Of a stretch of 17,221 nt of DNA, positions 1 through 6,784 are shown one piece after another. The notes beneath the pieces are model-generated. The model was not told the origin of the DNA. It worked only from the letters and a program-made list of their open reading frames with translations, and did not search any database. The stretch covers positions 1 through 17,221 of the forward strand of contig JASIBJ010000608.1 of the NCBI GenBank assembly GCA_030045215.1, given 5' to 3'. Position numbers and translations under genes: made by a program. Each line of letters begins with the position of its first letter. Positions within the stretch are counted from its first letter, which is position 1. This stretch comes from Streptosporangiaceae bacterium (GTDB taxonomy: Bacteria > Actinomycetota > Actinomycetes > Streptosporangiales > Streptosporangiaceae).

Positions 1-240
1 GTCGGCGGCTGCCCCAACGTGGGCGGCATCTGCATCGCGTGCACGATGCCCGGCTTCCCCGACAAGTTCATGCCGTTCATGGACGAGCCGCCGGGCGCGA
101 AGGTCTCGACGGCGGCAAGCAGCCTGTACGGGACGGTCATCCGCGCGCTGCGCGGCTTCACCGCTAAGACTGCCGACGAGGAGCCGAAGTGGCGGAAGAA
201 GGGCGACGAGCTGCTGACCGGCTACAAGAAGACCTGGTGA
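1..240 (+). CDS. hhyS: [NiFe] hydrogenase small subunit, group 1h, C-terminal part
   Basis: The reading frame is already open at base 1, so this is the last 79 residues of a gene that begins outside the window. The visible part holds three cysteines (about residues 4, 11 and 14 of the fragment) in the context G-C-P-N-V-G-G-I-C-I-A-C, followed by TMPGFPDKFMPF. This is the C-terminal Fe-S ligand region of [NiFe] hydrogenase small subunits, and the PGFPDKFMPF segment is typical of the actinobacterial high-affinity enzymes. The subunit passes electrons from the Ni-Fe site of the large subunit through Fe-S clusters. The stop lies 46 bases before hhyL, so the two are co-transcribed. The proximal cluster ligands and signal region are not visible. 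No C-terminal membrane helix follows, unlike many membrane-bound uptake hydrogenases. Family assignment is firm; the subgroup comes from comparison with the large subunit. Confidence 0.93.
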   Translation, partial: VGGCPNVGGICIACTMPGFPDKFMPFMDEPPGAKVSTAASSLYGTVIRALRGFTAKTADEEPKWRKKGDELLTGYKKTW

Positions 241-286
241 AGGTGCAGCCCTCGACAACGCATGCCAGCGGAAGAAGGAACTCGAT

Positions 287-2071
287 ATGACAACGGTTGA
301 GGACACCGGCCTAGTCGAGATGTCGTGGGATCCGATCACCAGGATCGTCGGCAGCCTCGGCATCTATACGAAGATCGACTTCAAGCAGAAGAAGGTCGTG
401 GAGTGCCACAGCACCTCCTCGATCTTCCGGGGCTACAGCATCTTCATGAAGGGCAAGGACCCCAGGGACGCCCACTTCATCACCAGCCGTATTTGCGGCA
501 TCTGCGGTGACAACCACGCGACCTGCTCGGTCTACAACCAGAACATGGCCTACGGCGTCCGCCCGCCGCACCTGGGCGAGTGGATCATCAACCTCGGCGA
601 GGCGGCCGAGTACATGTTCGACCACAACATCTTCCAGGAGAACCTGGTCGGCGTTGACTTCTGCGAGCGGATGGTCAGTGAGACCAACCCCGGCGTCATG
701 GAATTGGCCAACCGCACCGAGGCGCCGCACGCCGCCGACCACGGCTACAAGTACATCGGCGACATCATGCGGTCGCTGAACCCGCTCGAGGGCGAGTTCT
801 ACCGCGAGGCACTGCAGGTATCGCGGTCCACCAGGGAGATGTTCTGCCTGATGGAAGGTCGCCACGTGCACCCGTCCACGCTCTACCCGGGCGGTGTCGG
901 GACAACGCCGACCGTTCAGCTGTTCACTGACTACCTGACCAGGCTGATGCGGTATGTGGAGTTCATGAAGCGCGTCGTGCCGATGCACGATGACCTGTTC
1001 GACTTCTTCTACGAGGCGATGCCCGGGTATGAAGAAGTCGGTCGCCGTCGCGCGGACATGGTCTGCTGGGGCAGCCTCAACGACCCCGAGTACTGCGACT
1101 TCCGGTATGACCACATGACGAACTGGGGTCGCAAGATGTTCGTCACCCCCGGCGTCATCAGGGACGGCCAGCTGCTGACCAATGACCTGGTCGAGATCAA
1201 CCTGGGCATCCGCATCCTGCTCGGCAGTTCGTACTACGAGGACTGGGAAGACCAGGAGATGTTCGTGACCCGCGACCCGCTGGGGAATCCGGTGGACCGC
1301 AGGCACCCGTGGAACCAGCACACGATCCCGAAGCCCGCCAAGCGCGACTTCGGCGACAAGTACAGCTGGGTCATGTCACCACGCTGGTTCGATGGCGAGA
1401 CGCACCTGGCCGCCGACACCGGCGGCGGGCCGATCGCCAGGCTCTGGGCGACCGCGCAGGGCGGTCTGGTGGACTTCAACTATGTCAAGGCGACCGGCGA
1501 CAGCGTGCTGATCAATCTGCCGCGGACCGTCACCAAGCCCGAGGTCACCTTCGAATGGAAGATCCCCACCGACAAGTCCGGGGCGCCGCTGTCGAACGCG
1601 ATCGAGCGGGACCGGGCTCGCACCTATTTCCAGGCCTACGCGGCCGCGTGCGCGCTGCACTTCATGGAGAAGGCCCTGGCCGAACTGCGCGCGGGTCACA
1701 CGAAGACCTGGGAGTCCTTCAACGTCCCTGACGAGGCGATCAGCTGCGGCTTCACCGAGGCCGTCCGCGGCGTACTGTCCCATCACATGGTGATCAGGGG
1801 CGGGAAGATCGCCAACTACCATCCGTACCCGCCGACGCCGTGGAACGCGAGCGTCAGGGACAGCTTCGGCACGCCGGGCCCGTACGAAGACGCGGTCCAG
1901 AACACGCCGATCTTCGAGGAGAACCCGCCGGAGCGGTTCAAGGGCATCGACATCATGCGCGCGGTGCGTAGTTTCGACCCGTGCCTGCCGTGCGGAGTGC
2001 ATATGTACCTGGGCAAAGGCAAGGTTCTGGACAAGGTTCACACCCCCATGGCGGTAACCCTGTCCACCTGA
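287..2071 (+). CDS. hhyL: [NiFe] hydrogenase large subunit, group 1h high-affinity type
   Basis: A 594-residue catalytic subunit that splits H2 at a Ni-Fe(CN)2CO centre. The four metal-binding cysteines are present. Motif L1 is R68-I-C70-G-I-C73-G-D-N-H77 near the N-terminus, and motif L2 is D564-P-C566-L-P-C569-G-V-H572 near the C-terminus. After H572 come 22 residues, so the precursor probably needs a maturation endopeptidase to cut after that histidine. Length and motifs fit the actinobacterial group 1h enzymes that scavenge atmospheric H2 and feed the aerobic respiratory chain. The ATG is preceded by a GAAGGAA ribosome-binding site at a good distance. The gene ends in two adjacent in-frame stops (TGA TAG). 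The frame is uninterrupted, and the long - strand frame at 311-1321 is only its shadow. The group 1h call rests on motif resemblance and on the accessory genes downstream. Confidence 0.96.
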   Translation: MTTVEDTGLVEMSWDPITRIVGSLGIYTKIDFKQKKVVECHSTSSIFRGYSIFMKGKDPRDAHFITSRICGICGDNHATCSVYNQNMAYGVRPPHLGEWIINLGEAAEYMFDHNIFQENLVGVDFCERMVSETNPGVMELANRTEAPHAADHGYKYIGDIMRSLNPLEGEFYREALQVSRSTREMFCLMEGRHVHPSTLYPGGVGTTPTVQLFTDYLTRLMRYVEFMKRVVPMHDDLFDFFYEAMPGYEEVGRRRADMVCWGSLNDPEYCDFRYDHMTNWGRKMFVTPGVIRDGQLLTNDLVEINLGIRILLGSSYYEDWEDQEMFVTRDPLGNPVDRRHPWNQHTIPKPAKRDFGDKYSWVMSPRWFDGETHLAADTGGGPIARLWATAQGGLVDFNYVKATGDSVLINLPRTVTKPEVTFEWKIPTDKSGAPLSNAIERDRARTYFQAYAAACALHFMEKALAELRAGHTKTWESFNVPDEAISCGFTEAVRGVLSHHMVIRGGKIANYHPYPPTPWNASVRDSFGTPGPYEDAVQNTPIFEENPPERFKGIDIMRAVRSFDPCLPCGVHMYLGKGKVLDKVHTPMAVTLST

Positions 2072-2115
2072 TAGGCCTGAGACTGGCCCGGCTAATAGGG
2101 CTGAGACTCGTCCGG
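2071..2115 (+). repeat. 24-bp-period imperfect direct repeat after hhyL
   Basis: Two 21-base copies (2071-2091 and 2095-2115) of ATAGGCCTGAGACTGGCCCGG differ at three positions. The first copy begins on the last base of the hhyL stop codon. This may be a small duplication at the edge of the larger repeat block that follows. No function can be assigned. Confidence 0.6.
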
Positions 2116-2131
2116 TTCTTCGAGCGAGCAC

Positions 2132-2373
2132 GAGGGGCGCGGCGTCGCCTGGACTGAGGAGCGGGTTTTGCGACGAGGGAAGGCGGCGCCTGGCGGCGCC
2201 CCGAGGGCTGAGCGGGAAGTGCAGAGCGAGCCGGAGGGGCGCGGCGTCGTCTGGACTGAGGAGCGGGTTTTGCGACGAGGGAAGACGGCGCGCGAACGCG
2301 CCCCGAGGGCTGAGCGGGAAATACAGCGACGAGGGAAGGCGGCGCCTGGCGGCGCCCCGAGGGCTGAGCAGGC
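2132..2373 (+). repeat. In-frame tandem repeat block with three hairpins, leader of hhyE
   Basis: A 102-base unit beginning GAGGGGCGCGGCGTCG (2132) repeats at 2234. A shorter third copy of its second half begins 54 bases after the matching point of copy 2. The shared core, beginning GCGACGAGGGA, occurs at 2170, 2272 and 2326. Each core holds a 6-bp stem with a 4-base loop: GGCGCC-TGGC-GGCGCC at 2185-2200 and 2341-2356, and GGCGCG-CGAA-CGCGCC at 2287-2302. The loop-closing pair is exchanged in the middle copy, yet pairing is kept. Both periods are multiples of three, so one + frame stays open from 2105 to 2377, but its only start codons are TTGs. The conserved GAGGG after the third hairpin sits about 11 bases before the hhyE start and may be its ribosome-binding site. 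The 302-bp gap between hhyL and hhyE consists mainly of this block. Confidence 0.8.
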
Positions 2374-3255
2374 ATGACTGTCCAGAAGGTCGGTGCCAGG
2401 GTCGAGGAGCTGCTCGATTCGCTCAAGTCCGGCGGTTTCGGTCCGGCCGCTGCGGCCGCCGAGGAACTGGTGAGCCTGCTCGTCGGGCTGTACGGGGATG
2501 GCCTGGCCCAGATCATGACCGTGCTATCCGAGCACGGCCCCGAGGGCATGGCGATGATCGACGCCCTGGCTGACGACCCGACCGTCGAGAGCCTGCTGTT
2601 GCTGCACGGCCTGCATCCGCTGGATGTGGACGCGAGGATCCAGCGCGCGCTTGACCGCGTTCGGCCCTATCTTGGCTCGCACGCCGGCGGCGTCGAGTAC
2701 CTCGGCGTCGCCGATGGCGTGGCCAGGCTTCGCCTGGAGGGCAGCTGCCACGGCTGCCCGTCGTCGACGGTGACCGTTCAGCTGGCGATCACCGGTGCCG
2801 TCCAGGACGCCGCGCCCGAGGTGACCGATGTCGTGGTCGAGGGCATGACGGCCATGCCCGAGCCGAAGCTGCTGCAGATTGGCAAGCGTCCCGACAATGA
2901 CCCTCGGCAGGCGGGGAACGAAGTCGGCTGGGTTGTCTTGCCGGACATCGGCCCGCCGAGTTCGCGGCCGGTCGCAGCCAGCGCCGACGGTGTCGCCGTC
3001 GTCGTGTGCGCGGTGCGCGGCACCCTCTATGCCTACAGGGACGCGTGCCCGGCCTGCGGCTCACCGCTGGCCGAGGGCCGGCTCGACCGGGAGGTCCTGA
3101 CCTGTCCCGGCTGCGGCGCGCAGTACAACGCGCGGCTTGCGGGCAAGAGCATCGCGGACCCGGCCGTTCACCTGGATCCGCTCCCGCTGCTGGCGGACAG
3201 CCAGGGCGTGCGAGTCGCGATCGGCGAGAGCCTCCGAGCGGGGGTTACAGCGTGA
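2374..3255 (+). CDS. hhyE: NifU-domain / Rieske-like iron-sulfur protein of the hydrogenase operon (HhyE type)
   Basis: A 293-residue protein with three parts. Residues 1-90 are a helical N-terminal region. Residues 90-158 are a NifU C-terminal-like Fe-S domain with C125-H-G-C128. Residues 185-285 resemble a Rieske ferredoxin domain. In mycobacteria, HhyE and HucE proteins of this kind are proposed to relay electrons from the hydrogenase toward the respiratory chain. The Rieske-like part is unusual. Its two ligand loops read C225-P-A-C228 and C244-P-G-C247 (C-x2-C-x15-C-x2-C) where a classical Rieske has C-x-H and C-x2-H. All likely ligands are therefore cysteines, so it could bind zinc or a rubredoxin-like iron rather than a Rieske [2Fe-2S] cluster. 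The ATG is preceded by GAGGG from the repeat block. The stop overlaps the next start (GTGA). Confidence 0.85.
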   Translation: MTVQKVGARVEELLDSLKSGGFGPAAAAAEELVSLLVGLYGDGLAQIMTVLSEHGPEGMAMIDALADDPTVESLLLLHGLHPLDVDARIQRALDRVRPYLGSHAGGVEYLGVADGVARLRLEGSCHGCPSSTVTVQLAITGAVQDAAPEVTDVVVEGMTAMPEPKLLQIGKRPDNDPRQAGNEVGWVVLPDIGPPSSRPVAASADGVAVVVCAVRGTLYAYRDACPACGSPLAEGRLDREVLTCPGCGAQYNARLAGKSIADPAVHLDPLPLLADSQGVRVAIGESLRAGVTA

Positions 3256-4010
3256 GTGGCGGTGCCGGGCTGCGCCGGTTCGTCCGTCCTGCCGACGGGC
3301 CGGTCGCGCCGTCGGATGGCGGCCAGGCGGGGAATGAGTTCGTTCCCGCCCTGAAGGAAATCGTCGGGAACTCCCCTGATCGCCCGGACGACCGCGCGCA
3401 GGCACCAGAGAAATGCGAGATGTGCGCCACCGAGGTGCCCGCCGAGCACGGGCACATCGCCGACCTGGAGGCAGCGTCGCTGCTGTGCGCGTGCCGGGCC
3501 TGTTATCTGCTGTTCACGCAGCGCACCGCAGGGGGCGGCCGGTACCGCGCCGTGCCGGACCGCTACCTCGCCGATCCCGGCCGGGTTATGTCGGCCGCGC
3601 AATGGGACTGCCTGCAGGTCCCAGTCGGGCTCGCCTTCTTCCTGCGCAGCACGCCCGCTGGCGGCGAACTGACCGGCTTCTACCCGAGCCCGGCCGGTGC
3701 GACCGAGTGCCGGCTCGACCTCCAGCAGTGGCAGCAGCTCGTGGCGGACTTTCCGCTGCTTGACGAGCCTGAGCCGGACGTCGAGGCGGCGCTGATCAGC
3801 CGGTCGGACGACGGGGTCGAGTACTTCCTGGTCCCGATCGACGCCTGCTATGAGCTGGCGGGCCGGATGCGGCTGTACTGGCACGGCTTCGACGGAGGGG
3901 CCGAGGCGCGGCAGAGCATCGCTGACTTCCTGGAAATGGTGCGGGGCCATGCGCGAGCGTTCACCGCACCGGACACTTCTGTCCAGCAGGAGGCTGTGAC
4001 CGGTGGTTGA
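3252..4010 (+). CDS. Hydrogenase-cluster protein, DUF5947-like, with cysteine-rich N-terminal knuckle
   Basis: A 252-residue soluble protein of unknown function, of the kind regularly found beside actinobacterial group 1h hydrogenases (annotated DUF5947). The first 50 residues look disordered. A cysteine/histidine cluster follows: C55-E-M-C58, histidines at 66 and 68, then C79-A-C81-R-A-C84 before YLLFT. Paired C-x2-C motifs like this usually hold zinc or an Fe-S centre. The rest is a globular domain with no motif I recognise. GTG 3252 was chosen because it overlaps the hhyE stop by four bases (GTGA). The open frame reaches back to 3006, but that part lies inside hhyE. The 3' end overlaps the next gene by eight bases, so translation is probably coupled. 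A role in maturation or electron transfer is inference from position. Confidence 0.8.
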   Translation: MSGGAGLRRFVRPADGPVAPSDGGQAGNEFVPALKEIVGNSPDRPDDRAQAPEKCEMCATEVPAEHGHIADLEAASLLCACRACYLLFTQRTAGGGRYRAVPDRYLADPGRVMSAAQWDCLQVPVGLAFFLRSTPAGGELTGFYPSPAGATECRLDLQQWQQLVADFPLLDEPEPDVEAALISRSDDGVEYFLVPIDACYELAGRMRLYWHGFDGGAEARQSIADFLEMVRGHARAFTAPDTSVQQEAVTGG

Positions 4011-4653
4011 GCTCGTTTTTGACTGCACCGGCGCCCGCGCGGACCGGTTCGCGGTCGTGCCGCAGATGATCCTGCAGCTGCGGATCAGCGAGACCACGGG
4101 GCAGCGGGTCGAGGCGATCGCGTTGCGGTGCCAGATGCGCATCGAGCCGGCGAGGCGGCACTACAGCGATGCCGAGGCGCAGCGGCTCAACGACCTGTTC
4201 GGCGAGACACAGCGGTGGGCGGACACGCTCAAGCCGATGCAGTTCACGAACGTGTCCATTATGGTGCCCGGGTTCACCGGCAGCACCGAGATCGACGTGC
4301 CGGTGCCGCTCAGCTATGACCTGGAGGTCGGCACCACGCGGTACTTCGCCGGGCTGGAGGGCGGCGAGGTGCCGTTGCTGCTGCTGTTCAGCGGGAGTGT
4401 GTTCAGCGTGGCCGAGGGGAAGATGGCGGTTACGCAGGTGCCGTGGAGCAAGGAAGCCGCCTATCGGCTGCCGGTCAGCCTGTGGCGGGAAGCGGTCGAC
4501 GCGCACTTCCCCGGCTCTGCGTGGATCCGGCTGTCCACGGCCACCATCGACGAGCTGCTGCTGTTCAAGAACCGCAGGGCGTTGCCCACGTGGGAGGCCA
4601 CGATGCAGGCCCTTCTGGCGGCGGCGGCCGAGCACTGCGAGCCGTCCTCATGA
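4003..4653 (+). CDS. Hydrogenase-cluster protein, DUF6084-like
   Basis: A 216-residue protein without membrane segments or metal-binding motifs; its cysteines are scattered. It begins VVELVFDCTG and is rich in beta-strand-like segments such as MILQLRISE, QFTNVSIMVPGF and VPLLLLFSGSVF. I recognise it as the DUF6084 family, which travels with group 1h [NiFe] hydrogenases. Its biochemical role is unknown. The GTG at 4003 overlaps the preceding stop by eight bases, and the stop overlaps the next start as ATGA, so it is translated as part of a coupled block. Its constant company with the hydrogenase suggests a part in assembly, oligomerisation or electron delivery, but the sequence does not show which. 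Confidence 0.8.
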   Translation: MVELVFDCTGARADRFAVVPQMILQLRISETTGQRVEAIALRCQMRIEPARRHYSDAEAQRLNDLFGETQRWADTLKPMQFTNVSIMVPGFTGSTEIDVPVPLSYDLEVGTTRYFAGLEGGEVPLLLLFSGSVFSVAEGKMAVTQVPWSKEAAYRLPVSLWREAVDAHFPGSAWIRLSTATIDELLLFKNRRALPTWEATMQALLAAAAEHCEPSS

Positions 4654-6155
4654 GAATCAACGCGGATCACCTCGATCACGCCCGCCGGGTCGCGGACGCG
4701 ATCCTTTACGAGGGTTACCTGCTGTACCCGTACCACAAGTCCGCGCAGAAGAACCAGGTCAGGTTCCAGTTCGGGGTTCTGATGCCGCCAGGCTACGCGC
4801 GCCTGGACGCCTGCGAGCCGCACGCGAGCCAGACGGAGTGCCTGGTGGAGTGCCGCGACGACGCGGAGGTCCGCGTGCTCGTCCGCTTCCTGCACCTGCA
4901 GCGCCGGCAGGCGCAGAGTGTGTCACCGGAGACCGGCGACCTGGACGACGTCGGGACCGTGTGCATCGACGGCGCCGAGTACACGAGCTGGGACGAGGCG
5001 GCCGAGCGTGAGCAGCAGATCACTGCCGAAATCGGCGCGTTGCTCGCCGCGGACCAGGACATCGAGTTCCACATCGGTTCGGGCGAGTCGGCCGAGGAAC
5101 TGACCGACTGCCGCGGGCGCCAGGCGGGCTGCCTCGTCCGGCGGTGGAGCGCGCTCGACGGCGTCATCCGGCTGCACGCCGAGCGGGTGGCCGGGCCGTA
5201 TCAGGCCCTCAAGCTGACGGTGCGGGTGGAGAACTGCACTGCACCGTCGGCCGAGATGCGGACCCGCGCTGACGGGCTGCGGCACGCGCTGATCGCGGCG
5301 CACTCGCTGATCGGCGTCCCTGGCGGGACATTCCTGTCGATGACTGATCCGCCTGAATGGGCGGCGGCGGCGGTGGCCGCCTGCCAGAACGTCGGCACCT
5401 GGCCGGTGCTGGCCGGGCCCGAGGACTGCCGGGACCTGCTGCTGTCCTCGCCGGTGATCCTCTACGACCACCCGGAGGTGGCCGCGGAGAGCGCGGGCGA
5501 CCTGTTCGACGCTACCGAGATCGACGAGATCCTGACGCTCAGGACGCTGACCCTCACCGAGGCCGAGAAACGGCAGGCCCGTGCCACCGACAGCCGTGCG
5601 GCCGACCTGATTGACCGCCTCGACGACCTCCCCGCGGAAATGCTCGAGCGCATGCACGGGGCGATCAGGTACCTGCGGGCTGCGCCGGCCGGGAGCGCGG
5701 CGCTGACCGAGCCGCGCGTGTCGCCGCCGGGAGGAGCATCGGCCTGGCCAGACCGAGGGTCGGCCCTGCCCGACGGAGGGATCGACTGGCCGGGGCCGCA
5801 GATCACCGACCGCCCGTCGATGCCGTGGTGGGACCCGGGGGCCGACGCCACGGTGTCGCCCAGGACCGACTCCGTTGTGGTCGACGGCGTTCGCATTGCG
5901 AGTGGCAGCCGCGTCGTGATGCGGCCGGGTGCCCGGCGGGCTGACGCGCAGGACCTGTTCCTGGCCGGGCGCGAGGCCATCGTCGAGGCGGTGCTCAACG
6001 ACGTGGACGGCCAGATCCACCTGGCCGTAACGCCGGCCGACGATCCCGCCGCCGACCTGCAGCGCAGTCATGGACGCTTTCTGTACTTCGCGCCGGATGA
6101 GGTGCAGCCCATGGATGCCGAGTTCCGCGCCGAGGGCCGAGACTCCCCTGGCTAA
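4650..6155 (+). CDS. Hydrogenase-cluster conserved protein of unknown function, 501 aa
   Basis: The start is ATG 4650, in an ATGA overlap with the previous stop; the frame is open back to 4443 but that lies inside the upstream gene. Three parts can be seen. Residues 1-360 are a large globular region that begins with a helix and a YEGYLLYPYHKSAQKNQ stretch, with several scattered cysteines. Residues about 360-425 are a Pro/Gly/Trp-rich linker. The C-terminal 75 residues are a compact domain: VRIASGSRVVMRPG, DLFLAGREAIVEAVLND, then GRFLYFAPDEVQPM. This looks like a small beta-barrel. There is no transmembrane helix and no catalytic motif I recognise. Similar long proteins accompany DUF5947 and DUF6084 genes in other actinobacterial hydrogenase clusters as I recall them. 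A structural or maturation role is inference only. Confidence 0.75.
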   Translation: MRINADHLDHARRVADAILYEGYLLYPYHKSAQKNQVRFQFGVLMPPGYARLDACEPHASQTECLVECRDDAEVRVLVRFLHLQRRQAQSVSPETGDLDDVGTVCIDGAEYTSWDEAAEREQQITAEIGALLAADQDIEFHIGSGESAEELTDCRGRQAGCLVRRWSALDGVIRLHAERVAGPYQALKLTVRVENCTAPSAEMRTRADGLRHALIAAHSLIGVPGGTFLSMTDPPEWAAAAVAACQNVGTWPVLAGPEDCRDLLLSSPVILYDHPEVAAESAGDLFDATEIDEILTLRTLTLTEAEKRQARATDSRAADLIDRLDDLPAEMLERMHGAIRYLRAAPAGSAALTEPRVSPPGGASAWPDRGSALPDGGIDWPGPQITDRPSMPWWDPGADATVSPRTDSVVVDGVRIASGSRVVMRPGARRADAQDLFLAGREAIVEAVLNDVDGQIHLAVTPADDPAADLQRSHGRFLYFAPDEVQPMDAEFRAEGRDSPG

Positions 6156-6181
6156 TGGTGCGTCGGTGGACCGGGAGTGAA

Positions 6182-6195
6182 CGGAGGGAGGAAAG
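6182..6195 (+). promoter_or_regulatory. Strong ribosome-binding site of the 34-residue peptide
   Basis: The purine-rich tract CGGAGGGAGGAAAG lies directly before the ATG at 6196. It is the strongest Shine-Dalgarno match in the operon and supports translation of a peptide that is too short for ordinary gene callers. Confidence 0.7.
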
Positions 6196-6300
6196 ATGAT
6201 CACAAGGCTCATCAAGGCCGCGCTCCTGGCGGCCGTGCTCGCCGCGATCGTGGCATCCGTGCCGGACGTGAAGCGCTACCTCGAACTGCGCGATATGTGA
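6196..6300 (+). CDS. 34-residue single-helix membrane peptide, DUF6893-like
   Basis: A very small protein. It has a basic start (MITRLIKA), one hydrophobic helix over about residues 5-22 rich in Ala, Leu, Ile and Val, and a charged tail containing VPDVKRYLE. This matches the small DUF6893 peptides found at the end of actinobacterial group 1h hydrogenase clusters. The ATG follows a very strong ribosome-binding site (GGAGGGAGG), and the stop is 40 bases after that of the 501-aa protein plus the peptide length. A membrane anchor or assembly factor linking the otherwise soluble hydrogenase to the membrane would fit, but that is inference. It is short enough to be missed by length-filtered gene prediction. 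Confidence 0.8.
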   Translation: MITRLIKAALLAAVLAAIVASVPDVKRYLELRDM

Positions 6301-6348
6301 CGCCGACCTGGCTTTCCGCGCATGGCAACCCCCACGAGAAGGCAGACC

Positions 6349-6621
6349 ATGGAGACACTGCTCGGGTTCGTGGCCGGCTATATGGCCGGCTGCAACGATG
6401 GAAAAGACGGCATCAAGCGGCTACGGGAGTCCGTCAAGGCGATCGTTGAGTCCGGTGAGGTCAGACGGCTGGCAGGTGAGGCCGTGACCGTAGCCGAGGC
6501 GGCGGTGCGGCGCGCGGCGGCCCGCCAGGGCTTCGACAGCCTCGGCGACACCGTCACCACCGTGACCGACATGCTGGCCCATCGCGCCGCCGCGATCGGC
6601 CGGGGTAATCGCGCTGCCTGA
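6349..6621 (+). CDS. Small conserved protein of the hydrogenase operon, 90 aa
   Basis: A 90-residue protein starting METLLGFVAGYMAG. A short glycine-rich hydrophobic N-terminal helix is followed by an amphipathic, charged helical region (residues about 20-85) rich in Ala, Arg, Glu and Val. I chose ATG 6349 because AAGG sits six bases upstream and because the hydrophobic segment then begins at the N-terminus. An in-frame ATG at 6322 would add nine residues without a good ribosome-binding site. It is 48 bases after the 34-residue peptide and ends the + strand run. Comparable METLLGF-type proteins occur at this place in related clusters as I recall them; no function is known. Confidence 0.7.
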   Translation: METLLGFVAGYMAGCNDGKDGIKRLRESVKAIVESGEVRRLAGEAVTVAEAAVRRAAARQGFDSLGDTVTTVTDMLAHRAAAIGRGNRAA

Positions 6622-6641
6622 GCCTGGCATTAAAGCGGCTG

Positions 6642-6688
6642 ACCTGCGGCAGTAGAGCCGCCAGGTACCGGCCGCCGTACGCGCGGCC
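6642..6688 (+). terminator. Two consecutive hairpins after the hydrogenase operon
   Basis: The first stem pairs ACCTGCGGC (6642-6650) with GCCGCCAGGT (6657-6666) with one bulged base. The second pairs GGCCGC (6670-6675) with GCGGCC (6683-6688). There is no T tract, which is common for terminators in high-G+C actinobacteria. The position, 20 bases after the last gene and before corA, fits the end of the operon. Confidence 0.4.
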
Positions 6689-6784
6689 CGGCCATGCTGG
6701 CGTGCCCAGCCGATGGCCGCGCGCCGGCCGTCACCGTCACGTCAGCTCTTTACGGTCTCACGTGGTCGCGAGATTTGGCACCAT

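Noticed and set aside
311..1321. 336-codon - strand frame opposite hhyL
   Set aside because: It is the antisense shadow of a clear hydrogenase gene. High G+C DNA commonly leaves such frames open, and the product has no recognisable domain.
2105..2377. Open + frame through the repeat block, ending in ATGA with hhyE
   Set aside because: It stays open because the repeat periods are multiples of three. It has only TTG start codons, no ribosome-binding site, and Arg/Pro/Gly/Glu-rich content of no recognised family. I keep it as a remark under the repeat.
4923..6215. 430-codon - strand frame opposite the 501-aa gene
   Set aside because: Arg/Pro/Gly/His-rich antisense by-product, with no ribosome-binding site and no domain. 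The + strand gene fits the operon overlaps.
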